DNA from: an uncultured Pseudoflavonifractor sp.
GTDB lineage: Bacteria > Bacillota > Clostridia > Oscillospirales > Oscillospiraceae
DNA length: 64,000 nucleotides
NCBI RefSeq assembly: GCF_944387805.1
Contig: NZ_CALXGI010000007.1
Span: 1-64,000 of the forward strand
Reading direction: 5' to 3'
In this document: one piece after another, positions 33,721 through 42,739 of the stretch
Layout: each line of letters opens with the position of its first letter
Position numbering within the stretch: position 1 is the first letter of the stretch
Program-made: the position numbers and the translations under genes
Notes under the pieces: model-generated
The model's input: the letters and a program-made list of their open reading frames with translations, nothing else
Database searches by the model: none
What the model was told of the DNA's origin: nothing

Positions 33721-36507
33721 ATGGAAGCGTTTGAGCTGAAAAAGGGATTCTATTTCACCGGCGCCATTGACCACAACCTGCGTGTGTTCGACATCATCAT
33801 GTACACCGAGTTCGGCACCACCTACAACTCCTATGTCCTCAAGACCGGCAAGCACACCGTGCTCTTTGAGACCGCCAAGGCCAAGTGCTGCGAGGACTGG
33901 CTGAAGAAGGTAGGGGAGATCACCCCCATCGAAGAGGTGGACTACCTGGTGGTCAGCCACACCGAGCCCGACCACTCGGGCAGCATTGAGCGGCTGCTGG
34001 ACCTGAATCCCCGGCTGAAGATTGTGGCCACCGGCTGCGCCCTTGGATTCCTGAAGGAGATTGTCAACAAGGACTTCTACTCCATCGCCGTCAAGGACGG
34101 TCAGACCCTGGAGCTGGACGGCAAGACCCTGGAGTTCATCGTGGCTCCCAACCTCCACTGGCCCGACACCATGTACACCTACATCCGGGAGGACAAGACC
34201 CTGGTGACCTGCGACTCCTTCGGCTCCCACTACGCCATGGACGAGGTGGTGGCCAGCAAGGTCACCGACCAGGAGGGCTATCTCCGGGCCACCAAGTACT
34301 ATTTTGACTGCATCATCGGGCCCTACAAGCGCTTTATGCTCTCCGCCCTCAAGCGGGTGCGCCAGCTGGACCTGGACATGATCTGCCCCGGTCACGGCCC
34401 GGTGCTGGACTGCAATATCCCCTGGATGCTGGACACCTACGAGGAGTGGTCCACCGTCATCAACCCCAACCCCAGGACCACGGTCATCATCCCCTATGTC
34501 AGCGCCTACGGCTATACCGCCAAGCTGGCCCAGGCCATCGCCCAGGGCATCAAGGAGAGCGGGGACATCGACGTGCGCACCTATGACATGGTGGAGGCCG
34601 ACGCCGCCAAGGTGGCTGAGGAGCTTCAGTACGCCGACGGCTTCCTGCTGGGCACCCCCACCATTGTGGGCGAGGCCCTCAAGCCCATCTGGGATCTGAC
34701 CACCGGCATGTTCGCCACCACCCACGGCGGCAAGCTGGCCAGCGCCTTCGGCAGCTACGGCTGGAGCGGCGAGGGCGTGCCCCACATCATGGAGCGGCTC
34801 AAGCAGCTGAAGATGAAGACGGTGGAGCCCTTCCGGGTCCGCTTTAAGCCCAGCGAGGGCCAGCTGGAGCAGGCCAGGGAGTTCGGCCAGAATTTCGGCC
34901 GGACTCTGCTGGAGAACCAGAAGCCGGTCAAGCGGGCACCCGCCCGGAAGGTAAAGTGCAAGGTGTGCGGCGCTGTGTTCGACGAGGGTATGGACGTGTG
35001 CCCCGTGTGCAAGGTGGGCCCCGAGTTCTTCGTGCCCCTGGACCAGGAGGCCGCCCCCGCCGCCCCCAAGGCCGGGGAGAAGGTGCGCTGCAAAATCTGC
35101 GGCGCCGTGTTCGACGGCTCCAAGGAGCGCTGCCCGGTGTGCGGCGTGGGGCCGGAGTACTACGTCAAGCTGGATGAGCAGAAGGCTTCCGCCCCCAGGA
35201 GCGGCCGCAAGCTGGTGAAGTGCCTGGTGTGCGGCGAGATTTTCGACGCCTCGCTGGACACCTGCCCGGTGTGCGGCGTGGGCCGGGACAAGTTTGTGGA
35301 GGTGGAGGAGGAGACGATCACCTTCCGCAACGATACACAGAACAGCTATGTCATCCTGGGCAACGGCTGCGCCGGCGTCAGCGCGGCGGAGGCCATCCGG
35401 GAGCGGGACAAGACAGGCCGCATCCTCCTCATCTCCAACGAGGGCCCCGCCTACCAGCGTCCCATGCTCACCAAGGCCATGCTCTCCGGCCTCACTGAGG
35501 AGCAGATGGCCCTCCATCCCGCCGGCTGGTACGAGGCCAACAATATCGTGCAGATTCTGGGCCGCCAGGTTATCTCCGTGGACACGGAGCGCAAAACCGT
35601 CACCCTGGACGGCGGAAACGCCCTGCCCTATACCAAGCTCATCTTCGCTCTGGGCAGTGAGTGCTTTATCCCGCCCATCCCCGGCCATGACAAGGAGGGC
35701 GTGGTGGCCATCCGCCGCATCGGCGACGTGGAGAAAATCCAGGCCATGGGCGGCGCCCTCAGGCAGGCCGTGGTCATTGGCGGCGGCGTGCTGGGGCTGG
35801 AGGCAGCCTGGGAGCTGCGCAAGGCCAAGTGTGAGGTGACCGTGTTGGAGCTGGCGCCCCAGCTCATGGGCCGTCAGCTGGACGACGCGGCGGCGCAGCT
35901 GCTGCTCAGGCAGTGCGGCAAGGTGGGCGTCCGGGTGGAGACCGGCGTACAGATTGCCGCCATCGAGGGCGACGGCAGGGTGACCGGCGTGAAGCTGGGC
36001 ACCGGCGAGGTCATCCCCGCCGACCTGGTGGTGGTGTCCTGCGGCGTCCGGGCCAACACCGCCGTGGCCAAGGCTGCCGGTGTGGAGACCGACCGGGCCA
36101 TTGTGGTCAGCGAGACTATGGAGACCAATCTGCCCGGCGTATACGCCTGCGGCGACTGCGCCCAGTTCCAGGGGGTCAACTTCGCCCTCTGGCCCGAGGC
36201 CCAGGAGCAGGGCAAGGTGGCCGGCGCCTGTGCTACCGGCGACCTGGCCGCTTACAAGCCCATCTCTCCCATCCTGGCCTTCCACGGCATGGACACTGAG
36301 CTCTTCTCCCTGGGCGACCCGGGCAAGGCCCCCGGCGTAGCCTATCAGACCGTAGAGATTCGGGATGACGTTCAGGGGCATCTGGAGCGGTATTACTTCA
36401 CCGGCGGCCGCCTGTGCGGCGTGATTCTGGTGGGCGACCTGTCCAAAATGGCGGATATGATCAAGGCCGTGGAGGAGAAGCGGCCCATGTCCAAGTTCTT
36501 CGCTTAA
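33721..36507 (+). CDS. Flavodiiron-rubredoxin(x3)-NADH:rubredoxin reductase fusion, class F type
   Basis: 928 residues. Domains in order: a metallo-beta-lactamase-like diiron domain with SHTEPDHSG (about 80); flavodoxin (about 255-395); three short rubredoxin-like domains of the form CxxC-x10-CxxC (about 413, 457 and 500); and an FAD/NADH reductase (about 540-928; GNGCAGVSA, GGGVLGLE, CGDCAQF). One chain can thus carry electrons from NADH to O2 (or NO) without partners. Known class F proteins have one short rubredoxin domain; three is unusual. The gene follows the XRE regulator. Confidence 0.93.
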   Translation: MEAFELKKGFYFTGAIDHNLRVFDIIMYTEFGTTYNSYVLKTGKHTVLFETAKAKCCEDWLKKVGEITPIEEVDYLVVSHTEPDHSGSIERLLDLNPRLKIVATGCALGFLKEIVNKDFYSIAVKDGQTLELDGKTLEFIVAPNLHWPDTMYTYIREDKTLVTCDSFGSHYAMDEVVASKVTDQEGYLRATKYYFDCIIGPYKRFMLSALKRVRQLDLDMICPGHGPVLDCNIPWMLDTYEEWSTVINPNPRTTVIIPYVSAYGYTAKLAQAIAQGIKESGDIDVRTYDMVEADAAKVAEELQYADGFLLGTPTIVGEALKPIWDLTTGMFATTHGGKLASAFGSYGWSGEGVPHIMERLKQLKMKTVEPFRVRFKPSEGQLEQAREFGQNFGRTLLENQKPVKRAPARKVKCKVCGAVFDEGMDVCPVCKVGPEFFVPLDQEAAPAAPKAGEKVRCKICGAVFDGSKERCPVCGVGPEYYVKLDEQKASAPRSGRKLVKCLVCGEIFDASLDTCPVCGVGRDKFVEVEEETITFRNDTQNSYVILGNGCAGVSAAEAIRERDKTGRILLISNEGPAYQRPMLTKAMLSGLTEEQMALHPAGWYEANNIVQILGRQVISVDTERKTVTLDGGNALPYTKLIFALGSECFIPPIPGHDKEGVVAIRRIGDVEKIQAMGGALRQAVVIGGGVLGLEAAWELRKAKCEVTVLELAPQLMGRQLDDAAAQLLLRQCGKVGVRVETGVQIAAIEGDGRVTGVKLGTGEVIPADLVVVSCGVRANTAVAKAAGVETDRAIVVSETMETNLPGVYACGDCAQFQGVNFALWPEAQEQGKVAGACATGDLAAYKPISPILAFHGMDTELFSLGDPGKAPGVAYQTVEIRDDVQGHLERYYFTGGRLCGVILVGDLSKMADMIKAVEEKRPMSKFFA

Positions 36508-36577
36508 ACAGAAAAGAGGGAAAATGGGGGCCGGGGGCTTTATGCCTCCGGCCCCTGCTCTGACCGGGCGGCAATTG

Positions 36578-36606
36578 TTGCGCAGCGGACAGGGAAATGG
36601 TATGAT
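36578..36606 (+). promoter_or_regulatory. Promoter of the second two-component operon
   Basis: TTGCGC, 17 bases, TATGAT. A weak GC hairpin at 36527-36555, probably the end of the flavodiiron transcript, lies just before it. Confidence 0.55.
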
Positions 36607-36721
36607 AATGGCTGAGGGATAAACCGCGAATCAGTCTATTTGCGCGGCGGCAGCCGCGCGATTCCATAAAGCGGCTGCATTATGATGCAAGAAACAAATA
36701 CCGATGGGGGAGGCGGCAGCT

Positions 36722-37432
36722 ATGATACGGATTGCCCTGGTGGAGGATGAGGAGAGCTACGTGGCGACTCTCCAGTCGTTCCTTGCCCGTTACGAGCGGG
36801 AGCGGGGGGAGCGGCTTCAGATCACCGTCTTTTCCGACGGAGACGAGATTGCCCTGGGCTACAAGAGCGAGTACGACGTGATTCTCATGGATATTGAGAT
36901 GCGCTTCATGGACGGCATGACCGCCGCCGAGGAGATTCGGAAGGTGGACCCGGAGGTGATCATCATCTTTATCACCAACTCCCCCCAGTACGCCATTAAG
37001 GGCTACGCGGTGGATGCTCTGGACTATGTGCTCAAGCCTCTGACCTATTTCGCCTTCTCGCAGCGGATTGACCGGGCTCTGGAGCGGCTGGGCAACCGGG
37101 CGCAGAAGTACCTGATGGTCAACATGCGGGGGGGCACCAGAAAGCTGGACGTATCCCGGCTGTGGTTTGTGGAGGTGCGGGATCACGACCTTATCTACCA
37201 TACCGACGAGGGGTGCATCACCACCACCGGCACCATGCGGGAGGCGGAGAAGGCCCTGGAGGGGTGCTCCTTTTTCCGCTGTAATAAGGGATATCTGGTG
37301 AATCTGGAGCATGTGGATGCCATCCGGGAGGACAACGCCATTGTCCACGGGGAGACGGTGCAGGTGAGCCGGGCGAAGAAAAAGGCCTTTCTGGACGCCC
37401 TGAACAATTACCTGGGCGAGGTGAGCAAATGA
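36722..37432 (+). CDS. LytTR-type response regulator
   Basis: 236 residues. Receiver domain MIRIALVEDEES, with the phospho-acceptor Asp in VILMDIEMRFMDGM (about 57) and the Lys in VLKPLTY. The LytTR domain includes FVEVRDHDLIYHT and FFRCNKGYLVNLEHV. The start at 36722 is set by GGGGAGG; an ATG six codons earlier lies within that site. Its sequence is closely similar to the regulator at 26671-27384. The stop overlaps the kinase start (ATGA). Confidence 0.9.
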   Translation: MIRIALVEDEESYVATLQSFLARYERERGERLQITVFSDGDEIALGYKSEYDVILMDIEMRFMDGMTAAEEIRKVDPEVIIIFITNSPQYAIKGYAVDALDYVLKPLTYFAFSQRIDRALERLGNRAQKYLMVNMRGGTRKLDVSRLWFVEVRDHDLIYHTDEGCITTTGTMREAEKALEGCSFFRCNKGYLVNLEHVDAIREDNAIVHGETVQVSRAKKKAFLDALNNYLGEVSK

Positions 37433-38760
37433 ACGGGGAGCTGCTGGGCAATATCCCGCGGATTCACACCGCCTTGGCCGAGTGGCTTGCCTGCATGGTC
37501 TGTGTGGTCCAGCTGCCCAAACGCTTCCGGGGTCCTAAGCTGTGGGCGGCCGCAGGGGGCGCGCTGGTGCTGATGTGCGCGTTTCTGGAGCTGACAGGCG
37601 GACTGCCCGTGGGCTGGTTCCTGCCCTGCATCGGCGTCTCCGCGCTGATGATGTTCGGCCTTTTGGCGCTGTGCTGCCGGATTCCGCTGAAAAATGCGGC
37701 TTACTGCTGTGTCCGTGCCTTTGTCGTTGCGGAGTTTGCCGCCTCACTGGAGTGGCAGCTGTACAGCTACTACTGGTCTTTTGCGGGAAATAGGCAGGCA
37801 GCGGACTATCTGATGCGCTGGGTGTTTTTGATCGGCACCTATCTTGCGGTGTTCGGGCTGGTCTATCTGCTGGACACGCGGCGGAGAAACAGCGATGTGG
37901 CGCTCCAGGACGCCCAGCTGACCACAGGAGAGCTGTGGTCCTCCATTGCCATCGGGGCGGCCATTTACGGCCTGAGCAACCTGAGCTATGTGACGGAGAA
38001 CACCCCCTTCTCCGGCCAGGGCGTCTATGAGATTTTCAATATCCGCACCCTGGTGGATCTGGGGGGGATTGCGATTCTCTATGCCTACCATGTCCAGCTC
38101 TCCGAACTCCACGCCCGGCGGGAGGTGGACGCCCTGCAAAATGTGCTCCATGCCCAGTACACCCAGTACCAGCAGAGCCAGGAGAGCATTGAGATCATCA
38201 ACCGGAAGTACCACGACCTGAAGCACCAAATCGCGGTTCTCCGGTCTGAGGCGGATACGGAGAAGAAAAACGCCTATCTGGACCAGATGGAGGAGGAGAT
38301 CAAGGCCTACGAGGCCCAGAACAAGACGGGCAACCAGGTGCTGGATACTGTGCTCACCAGCAAGAGCCTCTACTGCCAGCAGCACGATATCAGTATGACC
38401 TGCGTGGTGGACGGCACACTGGTGAATTTTATGGACGAGATGGACCTGTGCACTCTCTTTGGCAATGCCCTGGATAACGCCATCGAGAGCGTGGAAAAGG
38501 TGCAGGACCTGGAGAAGCGGCTGATTCACCTGTCGGTGGCCCGGCAGAAGGGCTTTGTCCATATCCGGCTGGAGAACACCTACGTGGGGGACCTGAAGTT
38601 TGAAGGCGATCTGCCGGTTACCACTAAGGCAGACAGCCGGAATCACGGTTACGGCCTGAAGAGCATCCGCCAGACGGCAAAAAAATACGGAGGCTCCGCC
38701 ACGGTTGCCGCCAAGGGCGAGTGGTTTGAACTGCGCGTGCTGCTCCCATTAAATGAATAA
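37429..38760 (+). CDS. GHKL sensor histidine kinase, AgrC-like
   Basis: 443 residues. About six membrane segments fill the first 215 residues, followed by a coiled linker. The acceptor His is in NRKYHDLKHQ (about 260), and the ATP-binding core has LFGNALDNAIES (about 344) and HGYGLKS (about 405). It is a clear paralogue of the kinase at 25390-26670, sharing LDTVLT.KSLYC and the acceptor region. The signal is unknown; no autoinducer peptide gene is adjacent. Closed by a strong terminator. Confidence 0.9.
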   Translation: MNGELLGNIPRIHTALAEWLACMVCVVQLPKRFRGPKLWAAAGGALVLMCAFLELTGGLPVGWFLPCIGVSALMMFGLLALCCRIPLKNAAYCCVRAFVVAEFAASLEWQLYSYYWSFAGNRQAADYLMRWVFLIGTYLAVFGLVYLLDTRRRNSDVALQDAQLTTGELWSSIAIGAAIYGLSNLSYVTENTPFSGQGVYEIFNIRTLVDLGGIAILYAYHVQLSELHARREVDALQNVLHAQYTQYQQSQESIEIINRKYHDLKHQIAVLRSEADTEKKNAYLDQMEEEIKAYEAQNKTGNQVLDTVLTSKSLYCQQHDISMTCVVDGTLVNFMDEMDLCTLFGNALDNAIESVEKVQDLEKRLIHLSVARQKGFVHIRLENTYVGDLKFEGDLPVTTKADSRNHGYGLKSIRQTAKKYGGSATVAAKGEWFELRVLLPLNE

Positions 38761-38773
38761 TTAAAACAGTATG

Positions 38774-38818
38774 TCAGCCCGGACTTGGCGGAACGCCTAA
38801 AAAGTCCGGGCTGATTTT
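38774..38818 (+). terminator. Terminator of the second two-component operon
   Basis: A 13-bp outer stem (TCAGCCCGGACTT with AAGTCCGGGCTGA) with an inner GGCG/CGCC stem, then TTTT. Confidence 0.88.
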
Positions 38819-38881
38819 CATCTATTAAGTCAATATTACATGTTAAATGCGGCCTGAAAATGACCGTTTGCGCAAAAAAAG

Positions 38882-38909
38882 TTTAAAATACAGATATTTG
38901 AGATATACT
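38882..38909 (+). promoter_or_regulatory. Possible promoter of the truncated leader gene
   Basis: TTTAAA, 16 bases, TATACT. It lies upstream of the 28-codon remnant at 38992 and may drive the GH2 gene as well. Confidence 0.4.
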
Positions 38910-38991
38910 TGGGCCAATAAAAATTGGGAAAGGAGGAGAAGGCAGCAACTGCCGGGAAGGAAAAACAAGTGATAGAGATAAGGAGGGCTTT

Positions 38992-39078
38992 ATGAAGAGA
39001 AACGCGAAACGCATACTCTGCGGCGCACTGACGGCGGCCTGTTTTTTCTGTACAGGCGGAGAGTGGCAGATTATATAA
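38992..39078 (+). pseudogene. Truncated signal-peptide gene remnant, 28 aa
   Basis: A perfect AAGGAGGG site and ATG start a frame reading MKRNAKRILCGALTAACFFC and eight more residues before a stop. A basic start, hydrophobic core and cysteines look like the front of a secreted or lipoprotein precursor whose body is missing. The following 145 bases to the GH2 gene hold no gene. It could also be a genuine tiny secreted peptide. Confidence 0.4.
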
Positions 39079-39224
39079 AAACACTGCCGTACCTTTTGGC
39101 TATTTAGTGCATCAGGGCGGCGGCTTACGGGAGAAAAACGACTGTTCACGGGCACGGTATTTCAAGCGCAAAAATTTGTGCTACTCTTATATCTGAAAAA
39201 GCGGTGCCGGCGGAGGGCCGGGCC

Positions 39225-41642
39225 GTGAAGAACCAGGTAAAGGGGAAGATAGATTTGACAAAGCGTATTCCGTGGAACAATGACTGGGCGTTTACCGAGA
39301 ATTTTGACGAGGCATTTCTCAACGGAGCAGGGGAGTGCGCCGTGGTACGGCTGCCCCACACATGCAAAATGCTGCCCTTCCACTATGCCGACGAGCACGA
39401 TTACCAGATGGTGTGCGGTTACCGCCGCAGCTTTGACGTGCCGGAGGCGTGGAAGGGCAAGCGGCTGTTCCTCACCTTTGAGGGTGCGGCCCACCAGGCC
39501 ACCGTGTTTGTCAACGGCAGGGAGGCGGCCAGCCACGCCTGCGGCTATACCGCCTTCACCGTGGAGCTGACCGGGCTGGTGGAGTACGGGAAGGAGAACA
39601 CGGTAACAGTACGGCTGGACACCCGGGAGAGCCTGGACCAGCCCCCCTTCGGCCACGTCATTGACTACATGACCTTCGGCGGCCTGTACCGGGAGGCGTA
39701 CCTGGAAGTGAAGGAGCCCGCCTTCCTGTCCGATGTGTTTGTCCGCACCCCTGAGCTGGACAAGGCGCTGGTGGATCTGACGGTGGAGGACAGCGGCCTG
39801 GCAGATACAGTGGGCCTGACCATCCTGGACAGCGCGGGCCATACCGTCTTTACCGGCGCAGCCAGGGCGGCGGAGACAATCACCGATTTTGCCTGCCCGG
39901 TGCCCGGCGCACAGTCCTGGTCCCCCGACAGCCCCGCACTCTACACCCTGGAGGCCGCTTTGAAGGATGCCGCGGGGACGGTTCTGGACGTAAAACGGGT
40001 CCGCTTTGGCTTCCGCACCGCCCGGTTTGAGAAAAACGGTTTCTTCCTCAACGGGAAAAAGCTGAAAATCCGGGGCCTGAACCGGCACCAGAGTTACCCC
40101 TACGTGGGCTACGCCATGCCCGCCTCGGTCCAGCGCCACGACGCGGAAATTCTCAAGTATGAGCTCCAGTGCAACGCAGTCCGCACCAGCCACTACCCCC
40201 AGTCCCACCACTTCCTGGACGCCTGCGACGAGCTGGGCCTGCTGGTGTTCACCGAGATCCCCGGCTGGCAGCACATCGGCGGCGAGCACTGGAAGGATGT
40301 GGCCTGTGACAATACCCGGGACATGGTGCTCCAGTACCGCAACCATCCCTCCATCATCCTGTGGGGCGTGCGCATCAACGAGTCTCAGGACGACGACCCC
40401 TTCTATGCACGCACCAACGCTATCGCCCATGAGCTGGACCCCTCCCGTCAGACCAGCGGCGTGCGGTACATCTGGAAGAGCAGCCTGCTGGAAGATGTGT
40501 ACTCCTTCAACGACTTCTCCCACGCCGGAAACAACGCCGGACTGCTGCCCAAGTGGCTCATCTCCCCGGGCAAGGAGAAGGGGTATCTTATCAGCGAATA
40601 TAACGGCCACATGTACCCCACCAAGACCTTTGACACCGCCGCCAACCGGCTGGATCACGCCCTTCGCCACGCCACAGTGCTGGACGCCATCTGCGGCCGG
40701 GACGAGGTGGCCGGCGGCTTTGCCTGGTGCATGGCCGACTACTACACCCACGGCGACTTCGGATCCGGCGACCGCATCTGCTACCACGGCGTACTGGACA
40801 TGTTCCGCAACCACAAGCTGGCCGCGGCGGTATACGCCTCCGCCGGGGACGGCGCGCCGGTGCTGGCAGTGGGTTCTGAGATGGATATCGGCGACTATCC
40901 TGCCGGCAGTATTGGCGACAACTATATCTTCACCAACGCCGACTTTGTCCGGGTCTGGCGGGACGACCGCCAGCTGGGAGAGTACCGCCCCACCAGTAAG
41001 CGGTGGAAGAACCTGAAGCACCCGCCCATCCCCTTCAACGACACCATTGGCGACGCCATTGAGAAGGGGGAGGGGTGGAGCCACCGCAAGGCTGAGGCCA
41101 TCAAGGACTCCCTGCTGGCGATCCAGCGGTACGGCGTGAAGATTCCGGTGAAGTATATCCTCAAGACCGGCCTGCGGGCAGTGCGCTACCTGGCCGGGCC
41201 GGGCACCTTCTCCCGCCTGTACGCCAAGTACATTGAGAACTGGGGGACCTCAGCGCCGGTGTACCGTTTCCAGGCGGTAAAGGACGGCAAGGTGGTGGCC
41301 GAGATTTCCAAGTCCTCCAACGCCAGACTGAGCCTGTCTGTTAACGCCAGCTCCACCGACCTCACCGAGGGGGACACTTACGATGTCGCTGCCGTCCGGA
41401 TACACATCGTGGATGAGAACGGCTCCACCGCCCCCTACGCTCAGCTGCCTGTCCGCTTGGAGGTGAGCGGTCCTCTGGAGCTTATCGGCCCCGACACCAT
41501 CTGCTCCGACGGCGGCATGTGCGGCACCTATGTCAGGACCACCGGCCAGACGGGCGCCGCCACCCTGCGCATCACCGCCCCCCAGACCCAGCCGGTGGAG
41601 CTGACCTTCCAGGTGAAGGCAGCTTCTGCCGGCAGAGACTGA
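39225..41642 (+). CDS. Glycoside hydrolase family 2 protein
   Basis: 805 residues from this start. Sugar-binding jelly-roll domain (about 5-170), immunoglobulin-like domain (about 175-270), then the TIM barrel with RTSHYPQSHHFLDACDELG, the acid/base Glu in WGVRINES (about 387) and a nucleophile Glu in ISEYNGHMYP (about 456). The C-terminal region (about 670-800) holds an Ig-like domain. No signal peptide. Likely a beta-galactosidase or beta-glucuronidase; the substrate is not determinable. The GTG start at 39225 has GGAGGG upstream; TTG at 39255 (before TKRIPWNNDW) is an equally good family match. Confidence 0.9.
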   Translation: MKNQVKGKIDLTKRIPWNNDWAFTENFDEAFLNGAGECAVVRLPHTCKMLPFHYADEHDYQMVCGYRRSFDVPEAWKGKRLFLTFEGAAHQATVFVNGREAASHACGYTAFTVELTGLVEYGKENTVTVRLDTRESLDQPPFGHVIDYMTFGGLYREAYLEVKEPAFLSDVFVRTPELDKALVDLTVEDSGLADTVGLTILDSAGHTVFTGAARAAETITDFACPVPGAQSWSPDSPALYTLEAALKDAAGTVLDVKRVRFGFRTARFEKNGFFLNGKKLKIRGLNRHQSYPYVGYAMPASVQRHDAEILKYELQCNAVRTSHYPQSHHFLDACDELGLLVFTEIPGWQHIGGEHWKDVACDNTRDMVLQYRNHPSIILWGVRINESQDDDPFYARTNAIAHELDPSRQTSGVRYIWKSSLLEDVYSFNDFSHAGNNAGLLPKWLISPGKEKGYLISEYNGHMYPTKTFDTAANRLDHALRHATVLDAICGRDEVAGGFAWCMADYYTHGDFGSGDRICYHGVLDMFRNHKLAAAVYASAGDGAPVLAVGSEMDIGDYPAGSIGDNYIFTNADFVRVWRDDRQLGEYRPTSKRWKNLKHPPIPFNDTIGDAIEKGEGWSHRKAEAIKDSLLAIQRYGVKIPVKYILKTGLRAVRYLAGPGTFSRLYAKYIENWGTSAPVYRFQAVKDGKVVAEISKSSNARLSLSVNASSTDLTEGDTYDVAAVRIHIVDENGSTAPYAQLPVRLEVSGPLELIGPDTICSDGGMCGTYVRTTGQTGAATLRITAPQTQPVELTFQVKAASAGRD

Positions 41643-41673
41643 ACAGGGTATCGAACCTGCATACAAAACAGAA

Positions 41674-41702
41674 AGCCCGGCTTCCCATTGGGAAGCCGGG
41701 CT
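41674..41702. terminator. Terminator between GH2 and pflA
   Basis: A 13-bp stem AGCCCGGCTTCCC with GGGAAGCCGGGCT, three-base loop, between convergent genes. Confidence 0.8.
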
Positions 41703-41710
41703 GTTGCTGT

Positions 41711-42469
41711 TTATTTCCGCATTTCGTTTCTGGCCTGCCGGAGTTCGGTCAGAATAACGTCCCGGGCGGCCCGGGCCTTGTCCTTGTCCATAGCAGGCAC
41801 GCCGGCGAGGGGGTAGGGGATGCCCAAGGCCTCATACTTGGCCGCCCCCATAGTGTGGTAAGGCAGCACCTCCAGTCCCCTCAGGTTCCGGAAAGGGGCG
41901 ATAAGCCTGCCCAGGGCCTTCAGTTCCTCCGGCGTGTCGGTGAGGCCGGGCACCACCACGTGGCGTATTACCATGGGCACCCTGGCCCGATCCAGAGCCT
42001 GAGCGAAGGAGAGCACCGGGGACTGCTCCTGTCCGGTAAGGCGACGGTGGCCCTCCGGGCTGGCGTGCTTCACATCCAGCAGCACCAGGTCGGTGACGGA
42101 GAAGAGAGCGTCAAATTCCCCCTGCCGGCCGGGCCGGTAAACGATGCCCGAGGTGTCCAGACAGGTATGGATGTCCCGCTCCCTGGCCGCAGTGAACAGG
42201 GCCGTGAGAAAGGGCAGCTGGAGCAGGGGCTCACCGCCGGTGGCGGTGATGCCCCCCTGACGGTAGAAGCCCCTGTTCCGCTCATAGGCGGTCAGCAGCT
42301 CATCCACTGTCATCTCCGTGCCGCCCCCGGTGCTCCAGGTGTCCGGGTTGTGGCAGTAGAGGCAGCGCATGGGGCAGCCCTGGAAGAACATCACGAAGCG
42401 GACGCCCGGGCCGTCCACCGTGCCGAAGCTCTCCACCGAGTGGATGCGGCCGGTGTCACATGCGCTCAT
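41711..42469 (-). CDS. pflA: Pyruvate formate-lyase activating enzyme
   Basis: 252 residues, radical SAM. The cluster motif is CPMRCLYC (Cys spacing CxxxCxxC, about residues 32-39), followed by [11 protein letters not shown] and [12 protein letters not shown]. It uses SAM to abstract hydrogen from the glycine of its partner. Its start overlaps the end of the glycyl-radical gene by 14 bases. The operon order pfl, grcA, pflA puts activase, radical domain and catalytic body together. Confidence 0.95.
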   Translation of the reverse strand: MSACDTGRIHSVESFGTVDGPGVRFVMFFQGCPMRCLYCHNPDTWSTGGGTEMTVDELLTAYERNRGFYRQGGITATGGEPLLQLPFLTALFTAARERDIHTCLDTSGIVYRPGRQGEFDALFSVTDLVLLDVKHASPEGHRRLTGQEQSPVLSFAQALDRARVPMVIRHVVVPGLTDTPEELKALGRLIAPFRNLRGLEVLPYHTMGAAKYEALGIPYPLAGVPAMDKDKARAARDVILTELRQARNEMRK

Positions 42470-42698
42470 GGAAGGTGCGGGCGATGACCTCGTCCTGCTG
42501 CTCCCTGGTCAGCTTGTGGAAGTTGACCGCGTAGCCGGACACCCGAACGGTGAGCTGGGGGTACTTTTCCGGGTGGGCCTGGGCGTCCAGCAGGGTCTCC
42601 TTGGTGAACACATTGACGTTCAGGTGGTGGCCGCCCTTTTCGGCGTAGCCGTCCAGCAGGGAGACCAGGTTGTCAATCTGGGAATCGGTGACGTTCAT
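42456..42698 (-). CDS. grcA: Stand-alone glycyl radical domain of pyruvate formate-lyase (GrcA-like)
   Basis: 80 residues. It contains the normal C-terminal part of pyruvate formate-lyase: [20 protein letters not shown], then the glycyl radical motif RVSGYAVNF (Gly about 55) and [16 protein letters not shown]. It has its own AAAGGAG site and ATG. E. coli GrcA (YfiD) is a spare part used when the main enzyme is damaged; here the main enzyme has no radical domain of its own, so this small protein must supply it. Confidence 0.9.
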   Translation of the reverse strand: MNVTDSQIDNLVSLLDGYAEKGGHHLNVNVFTKETLLDAQAHPEKYPQLTVRVSGYAVNFHKLTREQQDEVIARTFHERM

Positions 42699-42739
42699 GA
42701 AACGTTGCTCCTTTCGGGGATGGGATGTGAAAAACAGGG

